Shown piece by piece: positions 8,553 through 16,184 of a DNA stretch of 41,786 nucleotides. The stretch is from a virus: the IMG/VR virus record IMGVR_UViG_3300044675_004297, positions 1-41,786 of that record, one strand, 5' to 3'. Below the pieces are notes generated by a model. The model was not told the DNA's origin and made no database searches. It saw nothing but the letters and a program-made list of their open reading frames with translations. Every line of letters starts with the position of its first letter. The stretch's first letter is position 1. The position numbers and the translations under genes were made by a program.

Positions 8553-11500
8553 GATCTGGTCTTTTTGCTGCAGCCGCGAGTAGCGGCAGTGGGCCTGGTG
8601 CTCCTGGCGTTGTGACTAATGTTGCAGGCGCAAGAGGTGTCGGCCAAATCAGTGTTACGTGGACCGCACCGGTAAGTAACGGTGGAAGCCCGATTACAAA
8701 CCATGAAATTCAAGTTTCGCCAAATGCTACAATCGGAGGCGGTACACTTTACGCACCATTCACCTTCGCAACGAACACCAATTCAGAGTACAACAGCACC
8801 CTGCTCTCATTAGCTGTCCAACCAGACGGCAAAATTATTGCTGGAGGCGGCTTTTTCTCGTTTAACGGTGTCCCTTCTGAATATATCGCGCGGCTTAACG
8901 CTGACGGCACGACTGACACGCTATTCGCCGCGAATATAGATACAGCGCTTAATAGTAGCGTAGACGCAATAGCTATTCAGTCAGACGGCAAAATCGTCGC
9001 CGGAGGAGCGTTTACAGTGTTTAACAGCACAACAGCTAATCGCATTATGCGTTTAAACGCTGACGGCACTCTCGATATGACGTTTGTGACAAACAACGGC
9101 ACTGGAGCTAATGCTATAGTGCAATCGGTGGCTATTCAGTCAGACGGAAAAATTCTTGTTGGAGGCCAATTTACAACATTTAACGGTGCGACTGTTAATC
9201 GTATTGTGCGTCTTAATGCTGACGGCACGCGAGATGCAACGTTTACAACAAACGCAGGCACGGCGTTTAACGGTAACGTGCTTTCGATAGCCATTCAGTC
9301 AGACGACAAGATACTCGTTGGCGGGAACTACACAACATTTAACGGTGCAACTGCTGGTAACATTGTGCGTCTTAATGCTGACGGCACGCGAGATGCAACG
9401 TTTACAACAAACGCAGGCACGGCGTTTAACGGCAGTGTATACTCAATGGCTGTTCAGTCAGACGGTAAAATTATTGCTGTAGGACTTTTCACAGGATTTA
9501 GTGGTACAACCGTTAATGGCATAGCACGTCTTAATGCTGACGGTACACGTGACACGTCGTTTACAACAAATACAGGCACGGCGTTTAACGGTTTAGCGGC
9601 TGCAGTAGCTATTCAGTCAGACGGTAAGATTATTGCTGTAGGAGACTTTACAACATTTAACGGTGCGACTGTTAATCGTATTGTGCGTCTTAATGCTGAC
9701 GGCACGCGAGATGCAACGTTTACAACAAACGCAGGCACGGCGTTTGAAGATTACGTTACTGTCGTGGCTATTCAGCCAAATAGCACAATTGTTGTTGGAG
9801 GTGTCTTTACGGCGTTTAACGGCACGACAGCTAACCACATAGCAGGTATTAACGCTGACAGGGAATGGCTGATTCCTGTGTTAAGCGGTTCTTCTGACAC
9901 TTCTTACACGTATACAGGTCTCTCGGCCGACACTTCATACACGTTTAGAGCACTGGCAAAGAACGCCATTGGAAGCGGTCCGTACTCTGCAGAATCTGCC
10001 GCAGTGTCGACTGCAGCAGTTCCAGGAGCGCCGGGGACACCTACACCTACAGCAAGTCAAAACACGCAGGTCCCGCTTTCATGGACAGCAGCAGCCAACA
10101 ACGGTTCTGCTATTACGGACTATGTAATTCAGTATTCAACTTCTGCAACGTTTGCTTCATCTGTTACAACGTTTGCTGATGGAACATCTGCTTCAACTAG
10201 CGCAACTGTGACTGGTCTCTCTAACGGAACTACTTACTACTTCCGAGTAGCAGCAGTCAACGCCGTAGGTACCGGTCCATACTCTTCTATCTCAACAAGC
10301 GCGGTTCCTTCTACTGCCCCCGATGCGCCAACAAGCGTGTCTGGAACGCCAAACGGAGTAACGGCATCAACCGTGTCATGGACTGCGCCGGCAAGCGCAG
10401 GCGGCTTAAGTATAGACGGTTACAAGGTTGAATACGCCTTATCGCCTTATTCAAGCTATACAGTTTTCAACGCGAATACAGGAACTACCGATACGTCAAT
10501 ATCTGTAACTGGACTGAACAACGGAGGATCTTACAAGTTTAGAGTTTCAGCAAGAAACGCAGCTAATGGTTTTGGCGCCACAGCAGAATCCGGAGTTGTA
10601 GTTACAAACATAGTTCCTGGTGCTCCAACAATAGGAACTATGACTCGCGGTACTGGCACTAGTACTACTGACACGCTGGCATGGACTGCACCTACCGCAA
10701 ATGGTGGCAGTGCAATTACTGGATATGTTTATACTCTTTCCACAGACTCTTATGTAGCCGCTACGGCAACAACCAATGGCCTTACTACTTCTCAGGCTTT
10801 TAACCCTGGTTACACAACAACCACTACAACAGTAAAAATAGCAGCGGTTAATAGTCTTGGCACTGGCCCGTTCAGTGCCGCGTCCGCGGTCGGCTACGGT
10901 GGCTGGTCTAACCCTAGCTTCTCAATTGACGGAAGCGATGCCTGCGCTGACTGCGCTGCATGCCCCGATTGCGCTGCATGTACTGGAGGCTGTGATGGTT
11001 GCGGAAGTCGCACAATCACAGGTTCTAAAGGAACAATCACCGGTTCTAAAGGAACAAGGTCCAAAACTTGTTACAAGTGGACAAGAAGCGGAAACACTGA
11101 AAACGCTGGCCCATTCGATCAAGGCGGCACCGCCGACTGTACTGCCGCCTTCTCTACTTGTACTGCTGGGACATGCGGCTGTACGGCTGGAACATGCGGC
11201 TGCTCTGCTTGCTCAGGTTCGTGGGCCGCTACGTCTGTTGGTTCATTTACAGCAGACGCCGACCAATATGGGTCGCCATATTCCTACGTTAGATTTCAAG
11301 AAGTCGATGGTGCCGGCAATGGAACCGGAAACTACTACTATGCAAGAGACAGTGGTGATTTCTGTGAAGGCGTTAACTGCTATGAACACTGTTCATATAC
11401 TGCAGAATACTGCAGCGTAGGTGGCTACAGAACTACATTTGTAGGAATTAAGAGATACAGATTGCTATCACAATGTGGCGGTGGCGGTGGTGGCACCTAA
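8549..11500 (+). CDS. Large adhesin: FN3 domains, nested seven-blade delta-60 propeller, Cys-rich tip
   Basis: A 983-residue protein starting at GTG within GTGA at the end of the fibre gene. Order: first half of a fibronectin type III domain (about 12-65, WTAPVSNGGSPITNHEIQ); seven 53-residue delta-60 repeats (88-440, each with QSDGKIxxGG and RLNADG); the second half of the same FN3 fold (about 446-486, YTYTGLSADTSYTFRALA); three more FN3 domains (to about 785); then a Cys-rich region (792-983) with about 20 cysteines, a duplicated ITGSKGT, and a Gly-rich end. FN3 and delta-60 domains bind surfaces or carbohydrate in other phage and bacterial proteins, so a receptor-binding or virion-decoration role is likely. 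Its stop overlaps the convergent minus-strand stop. Confidence 0.8.
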   Translation: MRSGLFAAAASSGSGPGAPGVVTNVAGARGVGQISVTWTAPVSNGGSPITNHEIQVSPNATIGGGTLYAPFTFATNTNSEYNSTLLSLAVQPDGKIIAGGGFFSFNGVPSEYIARLNADGTTDTLFAANIDTALNSSVDAIAIQSDGKIVAGGAFTVFNSTTANRIMRLNADGTLDMTFVTNNGTGANAIVQSVAIQSDGKILVGGQFTTFNGATVNRIVRLNADGTRDATFTTNAGTAFNGNVLSIAIQSDDKILVGGNYTTFNGATAGNIVRLNADGTRDATFTTNAGTAFNGSVYSMAVQSDGKIIAVGLFTGFSGTTVNGIARLNADGTRDTSFTTNTGTAFNGLAAAVAIQSDGKIIAVGDFTTFNGATVNRIVRLNADGTRDATFTTNAGTAFEDYVTVVAIQPNSTIVVGGVFTAFNGTTANHIAGINADREWLIPVLSGSSDTSYTYTGLSADTSYTFRALAKNAIGSGPYSAESAAVSTAAVPGAPGTPTPTASQNTQVPLSWTAAANNGSAITDYVIQYSTSATFASSVTTFADGTSASTSATVTGLSNGTTYYFRVAAVNAVGTGPYSSISTSAVPSTAPDAPTSVSGTPNGVTASTVSWTAPASAGGLSIDGYKVEYALSPYSSYTVFNANTGTTDTSISVTGLNNGGSYKFRVSARNAANGFGATAESGVVVTNIVPGAPTIGTMTRGTGTSTTDTLAWTAPTANGGSAITGYVYTLSTDSYVAATATTNGLTTSQAFNPGYTTTTTTVKIAAVNSLGTGPFSAASAVGYGGWSNPSFSIDGSDACADCAACPDCAACTGGCDGCGSRTITGSKGTITGSKGTRSKTCYKWTRSGNTENAGPFDQGGTADCTAAFSTCTAGTCGCTAGTCGCSACSGSWAATSVGSFTADADQYGSPYSYVRFQEVDGAGNGTGNYYYARDSGDFCEGVNCYEHCSYTAEYCSVGGYRTTFVGIKRYRLLSQCGGGGGGT
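8810..9868 (+). repeat. Seven 159-bp delta-60 repeats
   Basis: Units begin at 8810, 8969 and every 159 bp to 9764. Units 3, 4 and 6 share long stretches of identical DNA around the segment encoding RLNADGTRDATFTTNAGTAF, whereas units 1, 2 and 7 have diverged. Seven units of this size fit a seven-bladed beta-propeller. Confidence 0.9.
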
Positions 11501-12207
11501 ATTTCTAATTCCCTTAATCTATCATTTGTTTCTTTAAACGGATTTTCTAACAACTTCTCTTTGAGCCAATCGCGCATATCATCAGACATTTGCGGTAATT
11601 CAATTTGGCTGTTTCTATGGTCTTCGTCACCTTTTAGAAATCTAGCAAGGTGCATGTCGGGAAAAGCGTCAAGTTCGTCAAATACCCATTGTGGAGTTTC
11701 TAGTTTGTCAAAAGCAAGTTTTGAGTACGTTGCCATCGGGTGATCCGAGTTGAATGGTTCTTCTAGCATGAACGTCCATTCTCTCATGTTTTTCAAAAGT
11801 TCTATTAATGTTTTTCCAAACCACAATATGCACGGAGAATTACTGTGATGAATATCTGAAGCGTATTCACGTCCGTCATTGTCTGCGTTTTTGTGTACAA
11901 ACTTTAAAAATGTAAAACAAAAATATGGAGTAAAATCCAAAACAATAGCCCAGTCATAGACGCTGCTAACCCCTAAGTAGAAATCATCCCATTTAGATTT
12001 AGCCCCAACGTAAATGCCTTCGTCTTCATACGGGGTTCCATGAACCGGAAGGTCAACATTGTAAGACAGGTTATCGCACCTAAATGTTCTTATGACGTTT
12101 TGGCCGTCAACTATAAACACGGATTTATGGAGTATAAATACGCCTTCATTGGACGGCAAAGTTGGACGAAACACCAAACTTTCAGGTAGATAATTGTATT
12201 CCGTCAT
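11497..12207 (-). CDS. Unknown 236-residue protein on the minus strand
   Basis: I do not recognise this protein. It is acidic to neutral, rich in aromatic residues (Trp, Phe, Tyr), with no signal peptide; one short hydrophobic run (VLDFTPYFCFTFLKFV) is probably a core strand rather than a membrane helix. The C-terminus is charged and helical. It is read opposite to the tail genes, with its stop overlapping the adhesin stop, and starts one base downstream of the 83-residue gene's stop, so the two form an operon. The DNA is more AT-rich than the neighbouring tail genes, suggesting later acquisition. A role linked to the adjacent adhesin, such as folding or assembly, is possible by position only. 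Confidence 0.7.
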   Translation of the reverse strand: MTEYNYLPESLVFRPTLPSNEGVFILHKSVFIVDGQNVIRTFRCDNLSYNVDLPVHGTPYEDEGIYVGAKSKWDDFYLGVSSVYDWAIVLDFTPYFCFTFLKFVHKNADNDGREYASDIHHSNSPCILWFGKTLIELLKNMREWTFMLEEPFNSDHPMATYSKLAFDKLETPQWVFDELDAFPDMHLARFLKGDEDHRNSQIELPQMSDDMRDWLKEKLLENPFKETNDRLRELEI

Positions 12208-12459
12208 TTAAGATGCTTTCCCTATTTTTTCGTCAATCATTTTTAAAGACTCGCAAAATCTTTCTATTACTTTGTAAAAATGATGAATAGCAACATTGTT
12301 ATTTGACACCTCTGGTAGTTCCCATGTTTCGTAGTCCATCAAGTCCGGGTCAATTTGGGCTTTGATACAGAAAACATACAACTCCCTAAAAGTTTGATTT
12401 CTGAGTTCTTCCAGTGCGGCCGTTTTATTTTCTGCGTTTAAAAAATCACCTAAAGGCAT
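12208..12459 (-). CDS. Small helical protein, DPD-TWE family member
   Basis: An 83-residue protein with ATG at 12459 preceded by an AGGGAGA ribosome site. No known domain recognised. It contains an amphipathic helix, then IDPDLMDYETWELP, then a second helix. The core (hydrophobic, DxD, hydrophobic, D/E, T-W/F-E) resembles two small proteins at 39117-39347 and 39344-39589 and more weakly 38522-38830, suggesting a paralogous family in this phage. It is first in a two-gene minus-strand operon beside the adhesin gene. Confidence 0.65.
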   Translation of the reverse strand: MPLGDFLNAENKTAALEELRNQTFRELYVFCIKAQIDPDLMDYETWELPEVSNNNVAIHHFYKVIERFCESLKMIDEKIGKAS

Positions 12460-12543
12460 GGTTCTCCCTGTTAAAGTTGGTGTTATATAGATTACATAGT
12501 ATCATATCTATAGTAAGTAAGCACGAATACGAAAAGAGGTTTT
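12460..12543. promoter_or_regulatory. Divergent promoter region between minus and plus genes
   Basis: This 84-nt AT-rich spacer separates divergent starts at 12459 (minus) and 12544 (plus). On the minus strand it reads TGATACTAT, an extended -10 box; on the plus strand TATAGT lies at 12509-12514. The plus gene has an AGAGG ribosome site. Confidence 0.5.
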
Positions 12544-12789
12544 ATGGGCTCAGCATGGGACGAATGGAAAAAGAGAAACGCCGAAAAGCAGAGGCAGGGC
12601 ATAGTTTCTCCTGTAGACTTTATCAACCCTCAAACGGAGTACGCTTCAGATGAAGAAAAGGATAGAAGGTATTCTATCTGTGAGGATTGCCCTCACTTCC
12701 TCGTAACAAAACAGTGCTCAAAATGCGGCTGCTTTATGCCTGCTAAGACTGCTTTGCTACACGCCTCGTGCCCTATAAATAAGTGGTAA
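12544..12789 (+). CDS. Small zinc-binding protein (DUF6171-like)
   Basis: An 81-residue protein. The C-terminal half has RYSICEDCPHF, then QCSKCGCFM, then HASCPINKW: a Cys-x2-Cys pair, a C-x2-C-x-C group and a terminal Cys, closely matching the small DUF6171-type proteins common in cyanophages and other aquatic phages. The N-terminal half is charged and helical. Function is unknown in the family; zinc binding is inferred from Cys spacing. It stands alone between the minus-strand pair and the distal tail gene. Confidence 0.7.
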   Translation: MGSAWDEWKKRNAEKQRQGIVSPVDFINPQTEYASDEEKDRRYSICEDCPHFLVTKQCSKCGCFMPAKTALLHASCPINKW

Positions 12790-12840
12790 AACTCACGTTT
12801 AGCTGCTCGTCTCAGGTAAGTACACCATAGTAGACTGGGA

Positions 12841-12846
12841 TAGAAT
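12841..12846 (+). promoter_or_regulatory. -10-like TAGAAT before the distal tail gene
   Basis: GATAGAAT lies about 72 nt upstream of the start at 12918 in the 128-nt gap. A separate promoter would make sense because the upstream transcription unit is interrupted by the minus-strand genes. No clear -35. Confidence 0.3.
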
Positions 12847-12917
12847 TACTACAAACGAATAATCTGTACTGACTAGACTTAGCCGAAAACGAAAAGAAGA
12901 GAAGAAAGAGTACAAAA

Positions 12918-14123
12918 ATGACAACATTAGCGCCAGCGACATACTATGGTGATGGTCTTTACGGTGACGGCTACTACGTAGAAGGTTCGTACCAAAACTA
13001 CGAAACCACGATTGCAAATATAGCACTGACGCCGCTCCCACCGCCAGTCTTTACTGGTATGAAACTGCAAGCAGACGTGTCGCTTGGTGATCTTGTCCTC
13101 AATAAAATTGACGCTAATAATGTTATTTGGGTGTGTACAGAAATTGAAGGCTGGTGGGACTTGCCAGATCCAGATATTCCAGACGTTACACGAGGTTGGC
13201 GAGATGGTTCGTATGATGCTCGTGGGCGCTGGCAGGCGCGTCAAATCACGCTTAACGGTGTGATTCTTCCGCCAAATCCAGACTTTCTTCCGGCAGCACG
13301 AAACACTCTCATTAATGCAGCAAATCTTGTCTATAGTGGCGCATGGCTAAAGACTAGAGAAAGCCCAACTCGCGCATCGTACGTCCGCCTAAGCGGTCGC
13401 CCTGACATATCTACAGTTAACGCACGGGGACGTACAGAGTTTTCTATTGGACTTCGCGCGGCGGATCCAATTAAGTACTCGTGGAACGACTCTGACCCAG
13501 ACGGCTATAATCTTACAACGATCGCTTGCAAAAACACATCTACATCTGCGACAGGCGAAGCTGTTATTAACAACGTTGGCAATACGAGCGTGTCGGTGTT
13601 TTTAGAAGTGACAGGGCCAACAGTTGGCGATGCTACTATTTATAACGTTGCAACTGATGAACTTCTTACTATCATCGAACCGCTGCGTGGCGCAGAGACG
13701 CGGACAGTGACAAATAAAGTATTAACTGGCAATGTAGCAACGCTGACTTTCTCGACAACTCATACGATTGTAGTTGGTGATCTTGTCACTGTGTCTGGCG
13801 TTGACTCTACGTTTAACGGCGAAGTGACTGTTGTAGCGATACCAACAACATCAACAATAAGCTACGATGTGACGGCCGGCAACGTCGCGTCTACCGGATC
13901 TAGTGGTACAGTCGCTCGTGCCGCTGATTTTCTTGAAATAGATACGTATGAGCGCGAAGTGTCTCTTAACGGAATTATCACTGGCGCACGAGTGAAAATC
14001 GACACTCTGACGGACTGGACCACATTAGCTGCTGGAAACAACACGATTCGGTTTATTGACGAAGGCGACGCAACAGCAGATGCATCATTGAAAGTGTACT
14101 ATAGGTCTGGTTGGATCGGTTAG
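12918..14123 (+). CDS. Distal tail protein (Dit-like)
   Basis: A 401-residue protein. After a Tyr/Gly-rich N-terminus, residues 45-190 match the actinophage distal tail pattern: VSLGDLVLN, GWWDLPDPDIPD, RGWRDGSYD-x-RGRWQARQITLNGVI, and a later ADPIKYSW. Dit forms the hexameric hub at the tail tip, joining tube, tail-associated protein and fibres. Residues 264-334 are a copy of the shared beta module; the rest of the C-terminal part (340-401) is the usual Dit end that wraps around the tail tip. It is followed by the tail-associated gene, as normal, but separated from the tape measure gene by about 6 kb of accessory genes. The ribosome site is weak (GAAAGAG). Confidence 0.75.
   Translation: MTTLAPATYYGDGLYGDGYYVEGSYQNYETTIANIALTPLPPPVFTGMKLQADVSLGDLVLNKIDANNVIWVCTEIEGWWDLPDPDIPDVTRGWRDGSYDARGRWQARQITLNGVILPPNPDFLPAARNTLINAANLVYSGAWLKTRESPTRASYVRLSGRPDISTVNARGRTEFSIGLRAADPIKYSWNDSDPDGYNLTTIACKNTSTSATGEAVINNVGNTSVSVFLEVTGPTVGDATIYNVATDELLTIIEPLRGAETRTVTNKVLTGNVATLTFSTTHTIVVGDLVTVSGVDSTFNGEVTVVAIPTTSTISYDVTAGNVASTGSSGTVARAADFLEIDTYEREVSLNGIITGARVKIDTLTDWTTLAAGNNTIRFIDEGDATADASLKVYYRSGWIG
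13707..13919 (+). repeat. Shared beta-rich module, copy 2 (distal tail protein)
   Basis: Encodes residues 264-334, with NKVLTGNVATLTF, then VSGVDSTFNGEVTV and ISYDVTAGNVAST. It matches the modules at 1268-1474 and 14856-15065 in order and length. Confidence 0.8.
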
Positions 14124-14156
14124 TATTAGTCAACACAGCGACGCGGAGATTTCAAG

Positions 14157-16184
14157 ATGCCAGCATTTGACCCATTAGTAGCACAGTATAGATACTTTGT
14201 TGCAGACTTTCTTACTAATGCAGTAATTGCAGAACTACCGTTTAAGGGCGTAAGCTACGAGCGTGCAGTTAAAAGCGCTGGGTCGTTTAGCGGGAACATT
14301 CCCATTATCGACAAGACCGCGGCGTATGACCTGTATGAAAGCACTATGCCCGGCAAGACCGCGCTGTACGTTGTTCGCAACAACGAGTGCGTGTGGGGCG
14401 GACTTATTTGGAGTAGATCATACTCAGTCGAAAGCAGAGAGCTATCTGTAAACGCTTCTGAATTCACTAGTTACTTGCACCATCGTCTCATTTGGAAAAC
14501 ATACAGTCACGACTATTCAGCTACAGTTGTTGCTTCTGGCGGAGTGGCGAACGTTACAATCACGAACGGAACTTTTGCGTTTACAGCTGGTGCTCCGATT
14601 CGTGTTTCATTCTTAGAACTGGACAACTTTCAATACAGCAGCAACGTGCCGGTGCGTACTTCGCCCGTGCCGACTAACACAACGTTTTCGGTTAATATCC
14701 CAGGTTTGCCCAATGGAACGTACTCTGATGTGACAGTAATGGTCAGAATCGATACGTTCGATTATGTTCGTAAATTGCTTGATGAAATGCTTGTAGACTT
14801 TAATAATTTAAATTTTCCAAATGACGAAATTCAACCAGGCGTTTTTAACACTCATACAGTCACAAATAAATCATTGACTAGTAACGTTGCGCAAATTACA
14901 GTGTCACCTAATCACGACGTTATTCCTGGGCAATCATTTGACGTATTTAACGTTGATGCCACGTTTGACGGTAGATTCACCGCCACTACGGTAACTAGCA
15001 ATACAATTAGTTACAACAAAACGGCAAGTAACGTATCGTCGGCTGTTGTTACTCCAGTGACCCGCGCGATTATTTCTAGAACAGCAGCAGTTAATCCAGA
15101 CATCGAAGGTGCTATCATAGGCTATCTTCAAACATCTTCAGCCGTGCCGTTTTTAGTTGGCGACTACGTTCAAATAACTGGTGTAGACGACCCATCTTGG
15201 ACCACAGCAGCGTTTAACGGATTACATCAAGTTATCAGCGTAGTAAGCGGCGATCCTATTATTGGTAACGGTTTTCGTATTTCAGTCCCGGCAACAACTG
15301 TCCTTGAGTCATTAACGCCGCTCAGCCCCAACGGGTCAGCGTCAATATCTCCTCACATTGAATACGGCACATGGGGCTCGTATCCGGCTAACTCCGATTT
15401 TAGCCTTGACTATTCCACTGACGAGTATAGCGGAGTAAACGTAAGCACACTAGACAAGACACGTCGTGGCTACGAGCTTAGATCAGTTGGCGAAGAACTC
15501 GATGAATACTCGGACATCATTGACGGCTTTGAGTACCGCATTGACTGCAGCTACGACACAGCGAGTTCGACTTTTAAGCGTACATTTGTTTTGATTCCTA
15601 TTAACTTCCCCGATCCTCCAGCAGCTGGCGAAGTGTCCCCGATCACCAGGTACGGCGCGCAGAACCTTGTGTTCGAGTACCCTGGCAATATTTCAAATGC
15701 TACTTTAGATGAATCCGCAGAAGACGCTGCAACTCGATTCTTTATCGTTGGGAACGACAGCGATCTTGGGCAGGACGCAAGCCAGCCGTACTCCGCTGCA
15801 ACTGCGACTGAATTTCTTTCGACCGGTTGGCCGCTACTCGATCAAGAAGAAGCTCGCGGTGACTCATTTGACGAAGAAGTTTTATATGATTATGCAGCAC
15901 GATATTTGTCAGAGTTTTTACCGCCGATATCTGACTTAAAAATTAATGTAAACGGCTCGCTAGCACCTACGGTTGGCTCATACAGCCCTGGCGATTGGTG
16001 CAGCGTAATTATAAATGATGATTTTATCAAGCTACGTTTAGAAAGTGCTCTTGAACCTAGAAGCGACATCATCGTTCGCAAAATTGAGTCATACAGCGTT
16101 TCAGTTCCAGATAATCCATCATTTCCGGAAGAAGTTGATCTTAGATTGATCACCGAGTGGGAGGTTGACAAAGTTGGCCAGTAA
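14157..16184 (+). CDS. Tail-associated minor tail protein (Tal / Gp37-like)
   Basis: A 675-residue protein with GGAG 9-10 nt before the ATG. The N-terminus (YRYFVADFLTNAVIAELPFKGVSY... then RAVKSAGSFSGNIP) and VVRNNECVWGGLIWSRSYS are typical of actinophage tail-hub minor tail proteins related to the gp27/Tal beta-barrel fold, which sits below Dit and attaches the fibres. Residues 234-303 carry the shared beta module, and about 313-398 look like a diverged second copy (VGDYVQITGVD...FNGLHQVISV). The C-terminal portion (about 410-675) returns to a hub-like domain with RGYELRSVGEELDEYSDIIDGF. The stop lies beyond the start of the next gene. Confidence 0.7.
   Translation: MPAFDPLVAQYRYFVADFLTNAVIAELPFKGVSYERAVKSAGSFSGNIPIIDKTAAYDLYESTMPGKTALYVVRNNECVWGGLIWSRSYSVESRELSVNASEFTSYLHHRLIWKTYSHDYSATVVASGGVANVTITNGTFAFTAGAPIRVSFLELDNFQYSSNVPVRTSPVPTNTTFSVNIPGLPNGTYSDVTVMVRIDTFDYVRKLLDEMLVDFNNLNFPNDEIQPGVFNTHTVTNKSLTSNVAQITVSPNHDVIPGQSFDVFNVDATFDGRFTATTVTSNTISYNKTASNVSSAVVTPVTRAIISRTAAVNPDIEGAIIGYLQTSSAVPFLVGDYVQITGVDDPSWTTAAFNGLHQVISVVSGDPIIGNGFRISVPATTVLESLTPLSPNGSASISPHIEYGTWGSYPANSDFSLDYSTDEYSGVNVSTLDKTRRGYELRSVGEELDEYSDIIDGFEYRIDCSYDTASSTFKRTFVLIPINFPDPPAAGEVSPITRYGAQNLVFEYPGNISNATLDESAEDAATRFFIVGNDSDLGQDASQPYSAATATEFLSTGWPLLDQEEARGDSFDEEVLYDYAARYLSEFLPPISDLKINVNGSLAPTVGSYSPGDWCSVIINDDFIKLRLESALEPRSDIIVRKIESYSVSVPDNPSFPEEVDLRLITEWEVDKVGQ
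14856..15065 (+). repeat. Shared beta-rich module, copy 3 (tail-associated protein)
   Basis: Encodes residues 234-303 (NKSLTSNVAQITV, then FNVDATFDGRFTATTV and ISYNKTASNVSSA). Third copy of the module found at 1268-1474 and 13707-13919. Confidence 0.8.

Noticed and set aside
9617-9838. Minus-strand frames within the repeat region and other long antisense frames
   Set aside because: They are shadows of strongly coding plus-strand sequence, with Cys/Arg/Val-rich composition and no ribosome sites.
8810-9868. Regularly spaced near-identical repeats resembling a CRISPR array or minisatellite
   Set aside because: The 159-bp period is in frame, encodes a known protein repeat (delta-60), and there are no short repeat/spacer units.
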